Source: PLanc-01 sp034678485 (GTDB taxonomy: Bacteria; Planctomycetota; Phycisphaerae; Sedimentisphaerales; Anaerobacaceae). Taken from it: a stretch of 64,000 bases of DNA. Numbering within the stretch: the stretch's first letter is position 1; each line of letters starts with the position of its first letter. The translations under genes were made by a program, and so were the position numbers. The notes beneath the pieces are model-generated. The model was not told the origin of the DNA, did not search any database, and saw nothing but the letters and a program-made list of their open reading frames with translations. Positions 16,836 to 25,465 of the stretch are shown here, in pieces. The stretch lies in the NCBI GenBank assembly GCA_034678485.1, contig JAXDBU010000105.1, positions 1 to 64,000 of the forward strand, read 5' to 3'.

Positions 16836-16973
16836 ACCATTGCTCGCACAAGACCTTGTCTCATCGCTGCACGGCCATTTTAGCATGGAATGTTAGGAAC
16901 GGCCACCAGTTTTCTTCCTTGAGGTGGAAGGAGCCTGTGTCTGGTTATGTCGTCGCCAAAGAGGATCGTCCTT

Positions 16974-17116
16974 CATTCCTGCGTGAAGCAGGAATCCAGG
17001 AACCGTGGCATGCGACGCGTCCCGGGAAGTGGATTCCCGCTTTCCCCCCGATCAGAGCCTGCCCTCGACTTGATCGGGGGTCGAGGGCGGGTCTGGCGGG
17101 AATGACAATCCAGGGT
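16974..17116. repeat. Intergenic palindromic repeats (REP-like)
   Basis: Two nested hairpins lie in the 414-base gap between genes. ATTCCTGC (16975-16982) pairs with GCAGGAAT (16988-16995). Further on TGGATTCCCGC pairs with the GCGGGAATGAC-AATCCA side near 17096-17115, enclosing the word AGAGCCTGCCCT that also occurs in the repeats at 19444 and 53921. Such elements are scattered between genes in many genomes and may act as terminators or mobile REP units. Confidence 0.6.
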
Positions 17117-17188
17117 TTCCATGAACCCCTATTGCACGCGTGCGACTATGGTCATGCACCCATGCTTTGCCCCTGCGACTGGGGGTCT

Positions 17189-17217
17189 TTGACCCGTTCC
17201 CTTCGATCCCTTATAAT
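17189..17217 (+). promoter_or_regulatory. Predicted promoter for rmuC
   Basis: TTGACC (17189-17194), exactly 17 bases, then TATAAT (17212-17217). One of the best sigma70 matches in the window; transcription would start near 17224, about 26 bases before the ATG. Confidence 0.65.
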
Positions 17218-17249
17218 CCGCGTGTCAGTGTTTCTCAGAGGATTCTCTG

Positions 17250-18284
17250 ATGCTGCAAGGTTTGATCGCGGTGGTCGTGGTTTTGGCGCTGGCTGTGCTG
17301 GCGCTGCTGGTGTGGCTGATCTCGTCCAGTCTTGCCGCCCGGCGGGAGGTCGCGGGGCAGGCGGCGGGGATTGCGCTGCTTCAGCAGCAGCTCGACGCGC
17401 TCAAGGCCGCTCAGGACAAGACTTCGCAGACGCTCCACAGTTCGCTTCTGGCCGGGCAGGGCACGCTGGCCCAGAGCCTCCAATCCAATCAGCAGGTCCT
17501 CCAGCAGCTCAACACGCAGATCGGCGAACTCCAGGGCACGAACAAGCAGATGCTCCGGCTCGGCATCGACGTCAAGCGGCTCCAGGACATCCTCGCCAGT
17601 CCCAAGCTCCGCGGCCAGATGGGCGAGTGGTCGCTGGAGAACCTGTTGGCCCAAGTCCTGCCCCAGGGCAGCTTCGCGCTCCAGCACGCGTTCCAGGACG
17701 GACGGATCGTCGATGCCCTGGTCCACATGGCGGGCTTCGCGGTCGGCATCGACGCGAAGTTCCCCTTGCCCAGCTTCGAGCGGATCGTCGCCTGCACGGA
17801 CGAGGCAGACAAGCCCAAGCTCCGGCGGCAGTTCATGCGGGACGTCGCAGCCCACGTGGACAAGATCGCCTCCGACTACATCCGCCCGGCTGAGGGGACG
17901 CTCGACTTCGCGCTGATGTACGTGCCGGCGGAGAACGTCTACTACGAGACGGTGATCCAGTGCGAAGGCGACTCCGTGGACCTTCTGCGGCATTGCATGG
18001 ACAAGAAGGTGATCCCGGTCTCGCCGAACCTGCTTTATGCCTACCTGATGACGGTCGCGATGGGGCTTCACGGGCTGCAGATCGAGCGGCAGGCGGCCGA
18101 GATCCGCCGGAACCTGGGCAAGCTCAACAGCTCGTTCGCGGAGTTCGTCAGCACGTGGGACACGCTCGGCACGCACCTCCGCAACGCCTACGGCAAGTAC
18201 GACGACGGCCAGAAACGCCTGGACCGTCTCGGCCTGCAACTGACGCAGATCCAGCAAGAGTCCGGCCCCGACGCCCAGGGGTGA
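17250..18284 (+). CDS. rmuC: RmuC family DNA recombination-limiting protein
   Basis: A 344-aa RmuC: N-terminal membrane helix (residues 4-27), a coiled coil (about 35-110), then the RmuC core with LASPKLRGQMGEWSLENLL, AGFAVGIDAKFPLPSFERI, DYIRPAEGTLDFALMYVPAE and SPNLLYAYLMTVAMG. The core has a restriction-endonuclease-like fold in family models, with Asp and Lys in IDAKFPL as likely active residues. In E. coli RmuC limits recombination at inverted repeats. AGAGG precedes ATG 17250 by about nine bases. It runs convergently into a lipoprotein gene with only nine bases between the stops. Confidence 0.93.
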   Translation: MLQGLIAVVVVLALAVLALLVWLISSSLAARREVAGQAAGIALLQQQLDALKAAQDKTSQTLHSSLLAGQGTLAQSLQSNQQVLQQLNTQIGELQGTNKQMLRLGIDVKRLQDILASPKLRGQMGEWSLENLLAQVLPQGSFALQHAFQDGRIVDALVHMAGFAVGIDAKFPLPSFERIVACTDEADKPKLRRQFMRDVAAHVDKIASDYIRPAEGTLDFALMYVPAENVYYETVIQCEGDSVDLLRHCMDKKVIPVSPNLLYAYLMTVAMGLHGLQIERQAAEIRRNLGKLNSSFAEFVSTWDTLGTHLRNAYGKYDDGQKRLDRLGLQLTQIQQESGPDAQG

Positions 18285-18293
18285 CGGCCACCG

Positions 18294-18623
18294 CTATTTC
18301 GGCAGGTTCCCGGCCACGCCGTATCCGCGAGCCATGGGCACTTCCGACGGGATGTCCGCGTCCTCGCGCTTGACGTCGAGCGGCAGGTCCTTTTCCTTGA
18401 CGAGCCGGTAGCCGCGCTGCTCCATGCAGTTCTCCATGAATCGGCGTTCGTAGTCGCCCATGCGATCCCGGTCCGCCCGCTTGCGAAGTTCGGCCCGACA
18501 GGCGGCCCGGTCGGCCTTGCACTCGTCGAACGTCTTGCCTTCCTGATACCAGTACTTTTGTCCGCATCCCGCGGTCAGCAACAGTCCAAAGCCAAGAACA
18601 CTGAGCACGATGTACGTTCTCAT
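18294..18623 (-). CDS. Small Cys-containing lipoprotein
   Basis: A 109-aa protein starting at ATG 18623 (GGGAG seven bases upstream). The signal sequence ends in LLTAGC, a lipobox that predicts lipid attachment at Cys19 and anchoring to a membrane. The mature part has three further Cys in a basic helix (FDECKADRAACRAELRKR, then ENCMEQRG), spaced as in helical Cys-x-x-x-Cys pairs that can form disulfides. No known family and no catalytic motif. It is divergent from coaD and convergent with rmuC. Confidence 0.72.
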   Translation of the reverse strand: MRTYIVLSVLGFGLLLTAGCGQKYWYQEGKTFDECKADRAACRAELRKRADRDRMGDYERRFMENCMEQRGYRLVKEKDLPLDVKREDADIPSEVPMARGYGVAGNLPK

Positions 18624-18840
18624 CCAAGGTCTCCCATTTGGCGTCCCAGTCATGTACTCCTGCACGGCACAGGTCCCATGATACCCAGGCCCTGCGTCCG
18701 AATGCAACAACGCGGGTCATCAATGCGCCGCGCCTTCGTGTCGGACTCCTGCGAGACAGGCAGGCGAATCCGCCCCTCGGCCGGCCCGCATCCTGGCCTG
18801 GGGTGTGATTCTCCGTGCCGGCTGTGCTGCCGAGCGGTTC

Positions 18841-18869
18841 TTGATAACGCGGCCGCGATGCAGTATAAT
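18841..18869 (+). promoter_or_regulatory. Predicted promoter for coaD
   Basis: TTGATA (18841-18846), 17-base spacer, TATAAT (18864-18869). Start of transcription near 18876 leaves a short leader of about 25 bases with GGGAG seven bases before the coaD ATG. Confidence 0.65.
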
Positions 18870-18900
18870 GCCCACCTTCGTCTGGTTCGGGAGAACTTTC

Positions 18901-19407
18901 ATGGACAACAAATTCGTCAGGGCGATCTTCCCGGGCTCGTTCGATCCGATCACGAACGGGCATTTGGACGTGGTTCGGCGGGCCATCAATCTGTTCGACG
19001 AGCTGATCATCGCGGTCGGGCGAAGCCCGATCAAGAACCAGCTCTTCACGCCGCAAGAGCGGGTCGAGATGATCCAGGAATTGATCGGCGACATGCCGGG
19101 AGTGATTGTCGAGAGCTTCGAGGGCCTGATGGTCGAATACGCCACCAGGAGAAAGGCGAACGTGGTCCTTCGCGGCCTGCGCAGTCTGACGGACGTGCAG
19201 TATGAGTTCCAGCTCGCGATGACCAACCGGGCGGTCGCGGGGATCGAGACGATCTTCATCATGACCAGCGAGCGGTACGGGTTCACCAGCTCGACCCTGA
19301 TTCGCGAGGTGGCTTCGCTGGGTGGCGACCTGTCGAACCTGATTCCGGAGAACGTCCATCGCCGTCTGAAGGAGCGGTTCAGTCGGCTGCGGGCCGAGCA
19401 TGCCTGA
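18901..19407 (+). CDS. coaD: Phosphopantetheine adenylyltransferase
   Basis: A 168-aa CoaD that joins 4'-phosphopantetheine and ATP to make dephospho-CoA, the fourth step of CoA synthesis. The nucleotidyltransferase motif is in FPGSFDPITNGHLDVVRRA (T-x-G-H), and the second motif ERYGFTSSTLIREVASLGG carries the ISSTLIRE-type ATP site. RGLRSLTDVQYEFQLAMTN is the hexamer and substrate segment. Length is normal. ATG 18901 has GGGAG at 18889-18893. coaB and coaC of the same pathway are 13-14 kb away in this window. An intergenic hairpin repeat follows the stop. Confidence 0.96.
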   Translation: MDNKFVRAIFPGSFDPITNGHLDVVRRAINLFDELIIAVGRSPIKNQLFTPQERVEMIQELIGDMPGVIVESFEGLMVEYATRRKANVVLRGLRSLTDVQYEFQLAMTNRAVAGIETIFIMTSERYGFTSSTLIREVASLGGDLSNLIPENVHRRLKERFSRLRAEHA

Positions 19408-19711
19408 CGAATACTCCGAATTCGGGAGAATTTCCGCGCGCGTGTCATCCCTTCGGCAAGCTCAGAGCCTGCCCTGAACAGAGTGAAGGGATGACCAGAG
19501 GTGGGCTTCCAAGCAGATGAGCCTTGTGAGACCCGTGTCCTTCCGGACACCGGCCGCGAAGCGGCTGAGCGGCTCAGGAGGACAAGATGGGGTGCCCACG
19601 TATGGATTGTTCGCTGTCCGTATAGGACAGGCCGAAATGACGAAAATGGTCCTGCCCTTCGAGAGCAGCGAAGGGTCGTGCGGTTCTGTCCTCGCGACGG
19701 CTACGTGAGGA
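19408..19711. other. Intergenic gap after coaD
   Basis: About 300 bases. The only structure I see is the hairpin repeat at 19444-19495; short open frames on the plus strand show no family resemblance and look like chance. Confidence 0.4.
19444..19495. repeat. Intergenic inverted repeat with perfect 11-bp arms
   Basis: GTCATCCCTTC (19444-19454) pairs with GAAGGGATGAC (19485-19495), enclosing CAAGCTCAGAGCCTGCCCTGA. The same arms and core occur at 54008-54044, and the GTCAT-C-CTGA-GAAGGAT relative occurs at 32964, 47720 and 53921. The hairpin could end coaD transcripts. Confidence 0.75.
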
Positions 19712-20191
19712 TCACTTCTCTTCCGTGTCGCCGGAGGTGAAGCAGACCATGGCGATCAGGATGAGACTGGCGCCGCAGACGAACAGGACAATCCGCTTGG
19801 GGGGATCGCTGCACCGCTGAAGCCACATCGGAATCGCGGCCTCGATGGGTTCGTCGTTGGCCTGGTCCACTACCGCCTTGCGGGCAATCGCGAGTTCCCT
19901 GGCCTTGGCCTTGGGGTAGACCGTGTTCGGATCGTTGGGCTCGGTTCCCAGCGTCACGGGAGCGATCCGTTGGAGCAGGTCGGGGTTGTTCTCCAGTTGT
20001 TCCAGAAGGGTATCGTACTCGGCATTGAGGGATTCGAGCCGGCGGATCGACAGTTCGGCCTGTTTGACGACCTGTTTGTCGCGGCAGTACTTGACGAAAT
20101 CATCGCACAGAACCGCCCCGCCCAGCGCTGCGGCTCCGCTGCTGAAGAACACTACGAAGACCAGGAAGCGAAGGATACCGTGTCGTTGCAT
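19712..20191 (-). CDS. Hypothetical protein with two membrane helices and a coiled coil
   Basis: A 159-aa protein not recognised. It has a membrane helix near each end (about residues 8-28 and 132-152) and between them a Cys pair (CDDFVKYC) and a coiled-coil segment QAELSIRRLESLNAEYDTLLEQLENN. The layout, two helices flanking a periplasmic or cytoplasmic coiled coil, suggests a small structural envelope protein. The start ATG 20191 has only a GGGG ahead, so the 5' end is uncertain. It lies just downstream of the permuted-enolase gene on the same strand but about 230 bases away. Confidence 0.55.
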   Translation of the reverse strand: MQRHGILRFLVFVVFFSSGAAALGGAVLCDDFVKYCRDKQVVKQAELSIRRLESLNAEYDTLLEQLENNPDLLQRIAPVTLGTEPNDPNTVYPKAKARELAIARKAVVDQANDEPIEAAIPMWLQRCSDPPKRIVLFVCGASLILIAMVCFTSGDTEEK

Positions 20192-20423
20192 GGTCCCCAG
20201 TCGGGTCGAAACAAGCGTTTCGACGTTTGGATTCCGGACCCAAAAACTGCGGCAGGCGTGGCCCTTCTCCATCACATGGAGACAGCCACACCTGCCGAAT
20301 TGCATCTGCATCGAACCGTTCAGCCAGGGACCCCGTGGCACAGGGCCCCCAACCTAATCGCCTTATCGGCCGTCCGCGAGCATTCTCTGGAGCAATTGTT
20401 CAGAGCACTCGCATCCAGCCTCG

Positions 20424-23135
20424 TTAAACCGGGTAGACCGGCAGTTGAGCCCGCAGCAGCTCATAGATCGTCTTGCCGCTCTTGACGCACTCCGCCGCAG
20501 TCTGGCGATACTGGCTGGTCAGCGTGTCGAAGTCGAGTTTCTTGAGGTCGGCCAGACTCTTCTTGCCGCCGTTGGCCACGACGAACTTGGCCATCGTGTC
20601 GCTGGCGATGTCCCGAGTAAGCTGCCAGAGTTCCCGGCCTTCCGCCGCCGCGACCGCCCGGCCCAGGGCCAGCGACATCGACAGGATGGCGTTCATGCCG
20701 AGCAGGCCCTTGCGCTGCATGGCGTGGATCTTGTCTTCTTTCGATGCGTCCTTGCTGATCCGGCCAGCGGCAATCGCCTGCTCGAGTTCCAGGCCGAGGA
20801 GCTGACGGTCGGTATCGAGCAGCGAGCCCAGCGTGCCGACTCGCTTGCCGACGAAGGCCTTGGCGAGCACGGTCTCGATGTGCTGCACGGCATCCATGCA
20901 ACCCTTGCCGTCGTACCGTCGGGACTTCTTCCAGAGAGCCATGAGCTTCTCGTCGTTCTTGGCGCGGACCGCGTCGGCCTTGACATCTTTCTTGAACCGG
21001 AAGGTGCCGTCGCCGGCAGCCTTGAACAGGTCGGGATATTTCTTCGTGCTCTCGCATGGCTCGATGATGCTGTCCACGTAGTGGATGGCTTCGTCCTCGC
21101 CGGCGGAGGTGCCCAGCGGCGTCGAACCCTTGAAGCGGATGATGCCGCTCTTGCCGAGGAACAGCGTTGCGGCCGCCGACGGGATACCCGCGTTGGTCGC
21201 CTCTTCCGTGCCGCTGACCGCTTCGATCGCCAGCATCTTCATCAGAAGGCTGGTGAGATCGATATCGGCTGCCTTCGGGGAAACCGTGGCGTCGTCCCGG
21301 CCCGTGAGGGTCTTCACCAACTCCTTGACGCTCGCCTCGAGCTCCTTGCGCTCCTGGGGCGTCGTCTCGCGCTGCGTGGCGCGGGCCAGGGCCAGGATTT
21401 CCATCATGCGTCCGTACTTCTGGAGCCGCTCGGTGTTGGCGCCGCCGCCGCACTTGACGCCCAGGGCGTTCATCGCGGTGCCGATCTCGGCCTCGAACGG
21501 ATCGTTCGGGCTCTTCGACCGGTGGGAAATCACCAGTTCCGCGCCGTAGGCCAGCGAGGTCAGCATGGCCAGCACGGTTTCGGTCAGGGTGCCAATCTGG
21601 TTGGCCTTGATCAGCGAAGCGTTGATTTCGCCGTTCTTGGCGCACTTCTCGATGTTCGAGTCCTTCGTGGTGACGAGGTCGTCGCCGATGATGAAGATCT
21701 TGTCGCCAAGCTCTTTCATCATGTTCTTCCAGCCCTGGTGGTCGCGTTCGCCGAAGCCGTCCTCAATGGACAGGACCGGGATCCCGGATTCCATCGCCTC
21801 CTTGAAGAGGTTCAGGATGTCGTCACGGCTCATTTCGACCTTGTCTTTGTCACGCCAGAACCGGTACATGCCGACGGAATCGGGCTCGCCGCGTTCCTCG
21901 CGGTAGGCGTTTTCGAGCTCGGAGCAGGCGGGGTCGAGGGCGATTGCCACATCCACGCCGGGGACCCACTCGCAGTCGAGAATGGCCTGCTTCATGAAGC
22001 GCCACATCCGCTGCTCGGGAACCCTGTCGCCGGGCTCCTTGTCGACATACGGCGCGATGCCGCCTTCGAGACCGACGCCCATCACCTTGGCGCCGGGGGC
22101 TGACTCGATGATTTCCTTGAGACGGTACTGGAGCTTCACCGTCATTTCCTGAGCGTCCTCGTAGGTCTTCGGGGAAAGCGGCATGAACATGCTTTCCTGC
22201 ATCGAGATGTTGCTCTCGGGGTATTCCTTCTCGGTGTGCCGTCCGCCCATGGCGCAGTTTCGGAACTGCCAGGGGGCCGCGACGCGATTGCCGTCCTTGA
22301 GGGTGACCGTCTGCATACGCGTGGTGAGCAGCTGCTTCTTGACCTCGGCGACCTGCACCGTCCAGCTCTGCTTGGAGGCAGCGGCCGCGGCGCGCGCCGC
22401 CTGCTCGGCAGCGATCTTCTCGCGGTTGCGGAACTCGCGAAGCTTGCCCGGGTCGGCCAGCAGGCGATCCAACAGACCGACGCAGCCGGGCGCCAGGAAG
22501 AAGCGACCGACGTAGATGAAGAAATCGATGCGGGTGGCCAAGCCGATGGCGATCAGCACGATCGCGATGGCCAGGCAAAACGATCCCATCCAACCGCTCC
22601 AGACCGGCGCAGAGGCGGCGACCGCCAAGTTGTACGGCGCATCGGGGGCGAAGTTGCCGTTCTCTTTCCTGACGCCGTAGAACTTGCCCCACGGGATCGT
22701 CAGGAACATCTGGGCGTAATAGCCGAACTTGCTGCCGCTGCCCTTGAGGATCGCGTCGGCTTTCTCCTGCGAATCCTTGTTCAGAGCGGTCAGCTTGGCG
22801 GCGGTCAGGAAGTGGCCCATCTCGTGGACCGCGATTGCGACATGCCAAGACAAATACAGGATCGCCAGGGAGATCCACACCTCCATGTGCCACGGGGAGA
22901 ACATGAAGTTCAGCACGGCGTATTTGATGTTCTCCCCCGCAGCGGCCCGCGAGGTGAGCTCCGCCGCCGGAAGGCTCAGGACCGACGAAATGAAGGCGGC
23001 GTGGAACGAGACGAGCTTGTGGTTCGCGATGACCCAGCCGCGCTCCAGATACCCTGCAGCGTCGATGCGAAATTCGTTGGACTTCGCCGCAAGCCGGGGC
23101 TTGTTTCTATTCATTTCCACCGCTGACTCTTTCAT
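20424..23135 (-). CDS. eno: Membrane M50-like domain fused to circularly permuted enolase
   Basis: A 903-aa protein about twice enolase length. Residues 40-230 form a membrane region with HEMGH (104-108), an M50-type zinc site, a GSFCLAIAIVLIAIGLA helix and LLDRLLADPG as possible third ligand. Residues 275-585 are the enolase barrel: GGRH (His300), QES (Glu314), GLEGGIAP (Glu357), Asp401, SIEDG (Glu458), GDDL (485-486), LIKANQIG (Lys510), SHRS (538-540) and Lys561 match the E. coli catalytic and metal residues. The enolase capping domain, normally N-terminal, follows at about 625-890 (STPLGTSAGEDEA, RYDGKGCMDAVQHI, GLLGMNAILSMSLALGRA), and the chain ends LPVYPV, at the natural junction to the barrel. 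So the enolase is permuted. AGGAG lies nine bases before ATG 23135. Interconversion of 2-phosphoglycerate and phosphoenolpyruvate is likely; membrane attachment is inferred. Confidence 0.88.
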   Translation of the reverse strand: MKESAVEMNRNKPRLAAKSNEFRIDAAGYLERGWVIANHKLVSFHAAFISSVLSLPAAELTSRAAAGENIKYAVLNFMFSPWHMEVWISLAILYLSWHVAIAVHEMGHFLTAAKLTALNKDSQEKADAILKGSGSKFGYYAQMFLTIPWGKFYGVRKENGNFAPDAPYNLAVAASAPVWSGWMGSFCLAIAIVLIAIGLATRIDFFIYVGRFFLAPGCVGLLDRLLADPGKLREFRNREKIAAEQAARAAAAASKQSWTVQVAEVKKQLLTTRMQTVTLKDGNRVAAPWQFRNCAMGGRHTEKEYPESNISMQESMFMPLSPKTYEDAQEMTVKLQYRLKEIIESAPGAKVMGVGLEGGIAPYVDKEPGDRVPEQRMWRFMKQAILDCEWVPGVDVAIALDPACSELENAYREERGEPDSVGMYRFWRDKDKVEMSRDDILNLFKEAMESGIPVLSIEDGFGERDHQGWKNMMKELGDKIFIIGDDLVTTKDSNIEKCAKNGEINASLIKANQIGTLTETVLAMLTSLAYGAELVISHRSKSPNDPFEAEIGTAMNALGVKCGGGANTERLQKYGRMMEILALARATQRETTPQERKELEASVKELVKTLTGRDDATVSPKAADIDLTSLLMKMLAIEAVSGTEEATNAGIPSAAATLFLGKSGIIRFKGSTPLGTSAGEDEAIHYVDSIIEPCESTKKYPDLFKAAGDGTFRFKKDVKADAVRAKNDEKLMALWKKSRRYDGKGCMDAVQHIETVLAKAFVGKRVGTLGSLLDTDRQLLGLELEQAIAAGRISKDASKEDKIHAMQRKGLLGMNAILSMSLALGRAVAAAEGRELWQLTRDIASDTMAKFVVANGGKKSLADLKKLDFDTLTSQYRQTAAECVKSGKTIYELLRAQLPVYPV

Positions 23136-23258
23136 TCTGAACTTCTCCTACTTACCGTTCTTCTCATCTCATTTCACCGCTTCAGTCGAACCTGGCGGGC
23201 CTGCGGGCATCCGCAGTCAAAGCGAGGCCGTACCATCCCCACCCTCGGAAAAGGCAAG

Positions 23259-23287
23259 AAGATACACCCTTTCACCTATCACGTCAA
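23259..23287 (-). promoter_or_regulatory. Predicted promoter for the permuted-enolase gene
   Basis: Minus strand TTGACG (23282-23287), 17-base spacer, TATCTT (23259-23264), giving a leader of roughly 115 bases. The string AAGGGTGTAT around the -10 is shared with the predicted promoter at 47483-47510. Confidence 0.5.
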
Positions 23288-23799
23288 GCATGGATTCGTG
23301 GACCCGGCGAGAAAAACTGGTCGTGATCCAACGACGGAGGGATCATAAGTGGCTGGGGGATCAAGGAAACCGTTCGTTCGCGACCGCTCTGGGAAACCGA
23401 GGGCGACGGATTGGAGGCAACGACGCAAGCATGCCTTCGCGACGACGACGCGTGAGATGCGCCAAGATCGAGCCGGATCCGGTCAATTCGTGTAAGCCTC
23501 TGTTCGGCAAGATGTTACAACCACTTCAGAGCCGGGTGAAACCTGCCGTCAGGACGCCCTCGCGGCCCTATTGCCATCAACATTCTTGGGAAAAGTGCAA
23601 GAATGACTGTAACACTTCGCCTTCGTCAACGTCCATTTACGTGAAGAGTGCAAGGGATTGCAGTCATCCTCGTGGTTTGTCGTTTTGGATTGCATCGCTT
23701 CCTTATCGATGTGGCCGATTGAGCGGAGATCGGCCTTTCTTCTTGCGCCTCGGCGCCTGCATGCCGGATGCGTCCAAGGCGCGACTCGGTTTTTCCCTG
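23288..23799. other. Intergenic region between eno fusion and psd
   Basis: About 500 bases between two divergent promoters. No open frame on either strand looks coding and no RNA class was recognised. It is somewhat AT-richer toward psd. Confidence 0.4.
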
Positions 23800-23828
23800 T
23801 TGATTCCGGAGCCCGCCCAGCGTATCAT
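23800..23828 (+). promoter_or_regulatory. Predicted promoter for psd-pssA, possibly leaderless
   Basis: TTGATT (23800-23805), 17-base spacer, TATCAT (23823-23828). The psd ATG at 23838 begins nine bases after the -10, so transcription would start at or next to the start codon; no Shine-Dalgarno sequence is present. Confidence 0.5.
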
Positions 23829-23837
23829 TCCCGGCTT

Positions 23838-24563
23838 ATGCGAATTCCATTGACGAAGTACGGATTGCCCGAGGTGGTCGTTTATCCGGCGGCTGTTCTC
23901 GTATTGATGGCTGCCGTGGCACTAATCGGACCCGCGGGACTGCCTGTCTGGGGGGTCGTCGTCGTCGAGATGCTCCTGGCGATTGTCCTGGGGTGGGCCT
24001 TGATGTTCTTTCGAGATCCTCGCCGGGAGCCGCCACGGGACGACAGCCTGTTGCTGGCGCCCGCCGATGGGACGATCACGGATGTAGGGCTGGTCGAGGA
24101 GACCGAGTTCATCGGAGGCCCGGCGCTGCGCGTCGGCATCTTTCTGAGCATTTTCAACACGCACATCAACCGCGCCCCATGTGACGCCAAGGTCGAGCGG
24201 ATCGTCTACCGTCCCGGCAAGTACCTCAATGCGATGAGTCCTCGAGCAGGCACGGTGAACGAGTCCAACAACCTGTCCATGGTGCGAACGGGCCATCCCC
24301 GGGACCGGCTCCTCGTCCGTCAGATCAGCGGGGCCATCGCCCGACGGATCGTCTGTGCCGCTCGGGAAGGCCAGCAGCTCACGGGCGGCGAACAGTTCGG
24401 CATGATCAAGTTTGGGTCCCGGACCGAACTGTATCTGTCCGCCGGCGAGGAGGCGGAATGTGTCGTCCGCATCGGGGACAAGGTCAAAGCGGGACTCACA
24501 CCGCTTGTGAAGTATGGTCCAAGGCCGTCGCAGAGACCCGTGCGGAAAGACAATGAGCAGTAG
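23838..24563 (+). CDS. psd: Phosphatidylserine decarboxylase, short type
   Basis: A 241-aa short-form Psd that would turn phosphatidylserine into phosphatidylethanolamine at the inner membrane. An N-terminal hydrophobic hairpin (about residues 15-60) precedes FFRDPRREPP, LLAPADGTITDVG, IFLSIFNTHINRAPCDAKVE and NNLSMV. The processing site is in FGMIKFGSRTELYL: cleavage before Ser of the Gly-Ser pair would create the pyruvoyl cofactor. Its end overlaps pssA by 11 bases, so the two last steps of PE synthesis form one operon. The predicted promoter leaves almost no leader. Confidence 0.94.
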   Translation: MRIPLTKYGLPEVVVYPAAVLVLMAAVALIGPAGLPVWGVVVVEMLLAIVLGWALMFFRDPRREPPRDDSLLLAPADGTITDVGLVEETEFIGGPALRVGIFLSIFNTHINRAPCDAKVERIVYRPGKYLNAMSPRAGTVNESNNLSMVRTGHPRDRLLVRQISGAIARRIVCAAREGQQLTGGEQFGMIKFGSRTELYLSAGEEAECVVRIGDKVKAGLTPLVKYGPRPSQRPVRKDNEQ

Positions 24564-25455
24564 ACATCGGAAAACGGCGGATCACAAGTCGAGGCGGCCT
24601 TTGTTCCGCCGCGTGCGAAGGCATCGCGTCAAGTACGTCACCCTCCTGCCGTCGCTGATTACGCTGCTCAACGGGATTTTCGGTTTTACCGCGATCGTCC
24701 TGGCGAGCAAGGCCCATGAGCCGACGGCGGGGAGGATGTCCTGCTTCGCCGTGGCGGGATACATGGTGGTGCTCGCCATGTTCGCGGACATGCTGGACGG
24801 CCGGCTGGCGCGGATGAGTCAGAGCACATCGAGCTTCGGCGGCCAGCTCGACAGTCTCTGCGACCTGATCAGTTTCGGCGTCGCTCCGGCGTTCATCATG
24901 CTCCGACTCGTGGAGAGCGAGCTGCAGCTCCACGAGATCTTCTGCGGGGACTTGATCCACCGGTTCATCTGGCTGGCGGCGCTGGTATACTTCAGTTGCG
25001 CAGCGATTCGTCTGGCTCGGTTCAACGTCGAGAACGACGAAAACGAGGTGGCCCACATGAGCTTCGTCGGTCTGCCCAGCCCTGGAGCCGCCGGTGTCGT
25101 CATCAGCCTGATCGTCTTCCAACAGGAACGAGTCCCCGATTTCGACCTGCTGGTATACGCCCTGCCGCTGGCGACGTTGGGCGTGGGGATCCTCATGGTC
25201 AGCCGGGTGCCCTATCCACATATTGTGAATGTCTACCTCAGGGGCAAGCAGCCGTTCGACTATCTCATCCGGGTTCTCTTGCTCCTCGGATTGGCCTGGT
25301 GGAATATGCAGACCGCGATGGTCCTGGTCTTCGGGTACTTTGCGGCGGGCGGCTTCGCCAAATGGCTCTATGGCAGGATCTTCCCCAAGCCAAGAGGACT
25401 CCCGTTCTCGCATCAGCAAGCCGTTGCGACCGGCACACACGGCGCAGGTGAGTGA
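24553..25455 (+). CDS. pssA: CDP-diacylglycerol--serine O-phosphatidyltransferase
   Basis: A membrane CDP-alcohol phosphatidyltransferase of 300 aa making phosphatidylserine from CDP-diacylglycerol and serine. The family motif D-G-x2-A-R-x8-G-x3-D-x3-D is present in MLDGRLARMSQSTSSFGGQ followed by LDSLCDLISFGVAP. A basic, Arg-rich N-terminus leads into about seven hydrophobic segments, starting LLPSLITLLNGIFGF. The start ATG 24553 lies inside the psd 3' end, and an 11-base overlap indicates translational coupling. Its product feeds Psd directly. Confidence 0.93.
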   Translation: MSSRHRKTADHKSRRPLFRRVRRHRVKYVTLLPSLITLLNGIFGFTAIVLASKAHEPTAGRMSCFAVAGYMVVLAMFADMLDGRLARMSQSTSSFGGQLDSLCDLISFGVAPAFIMLRLVESELQLHEIFCGDLIHRFIWLAALVYFSCAAIRLARFNVENDENEVAHMSFVGLPSPGAAGVVISLIVFQQERVPDFDLLVYALPLATLGVGILMVSRVPYPHIVNVYLRGKQPFDYLIRVLLLLGLAWWNMQTAMVLVFGYFAAGGFAKWLYGRIFPKPRGLPFSHQQAVATGTHGAGE

Positions 25456-25465
25456 TCCGGATGCA

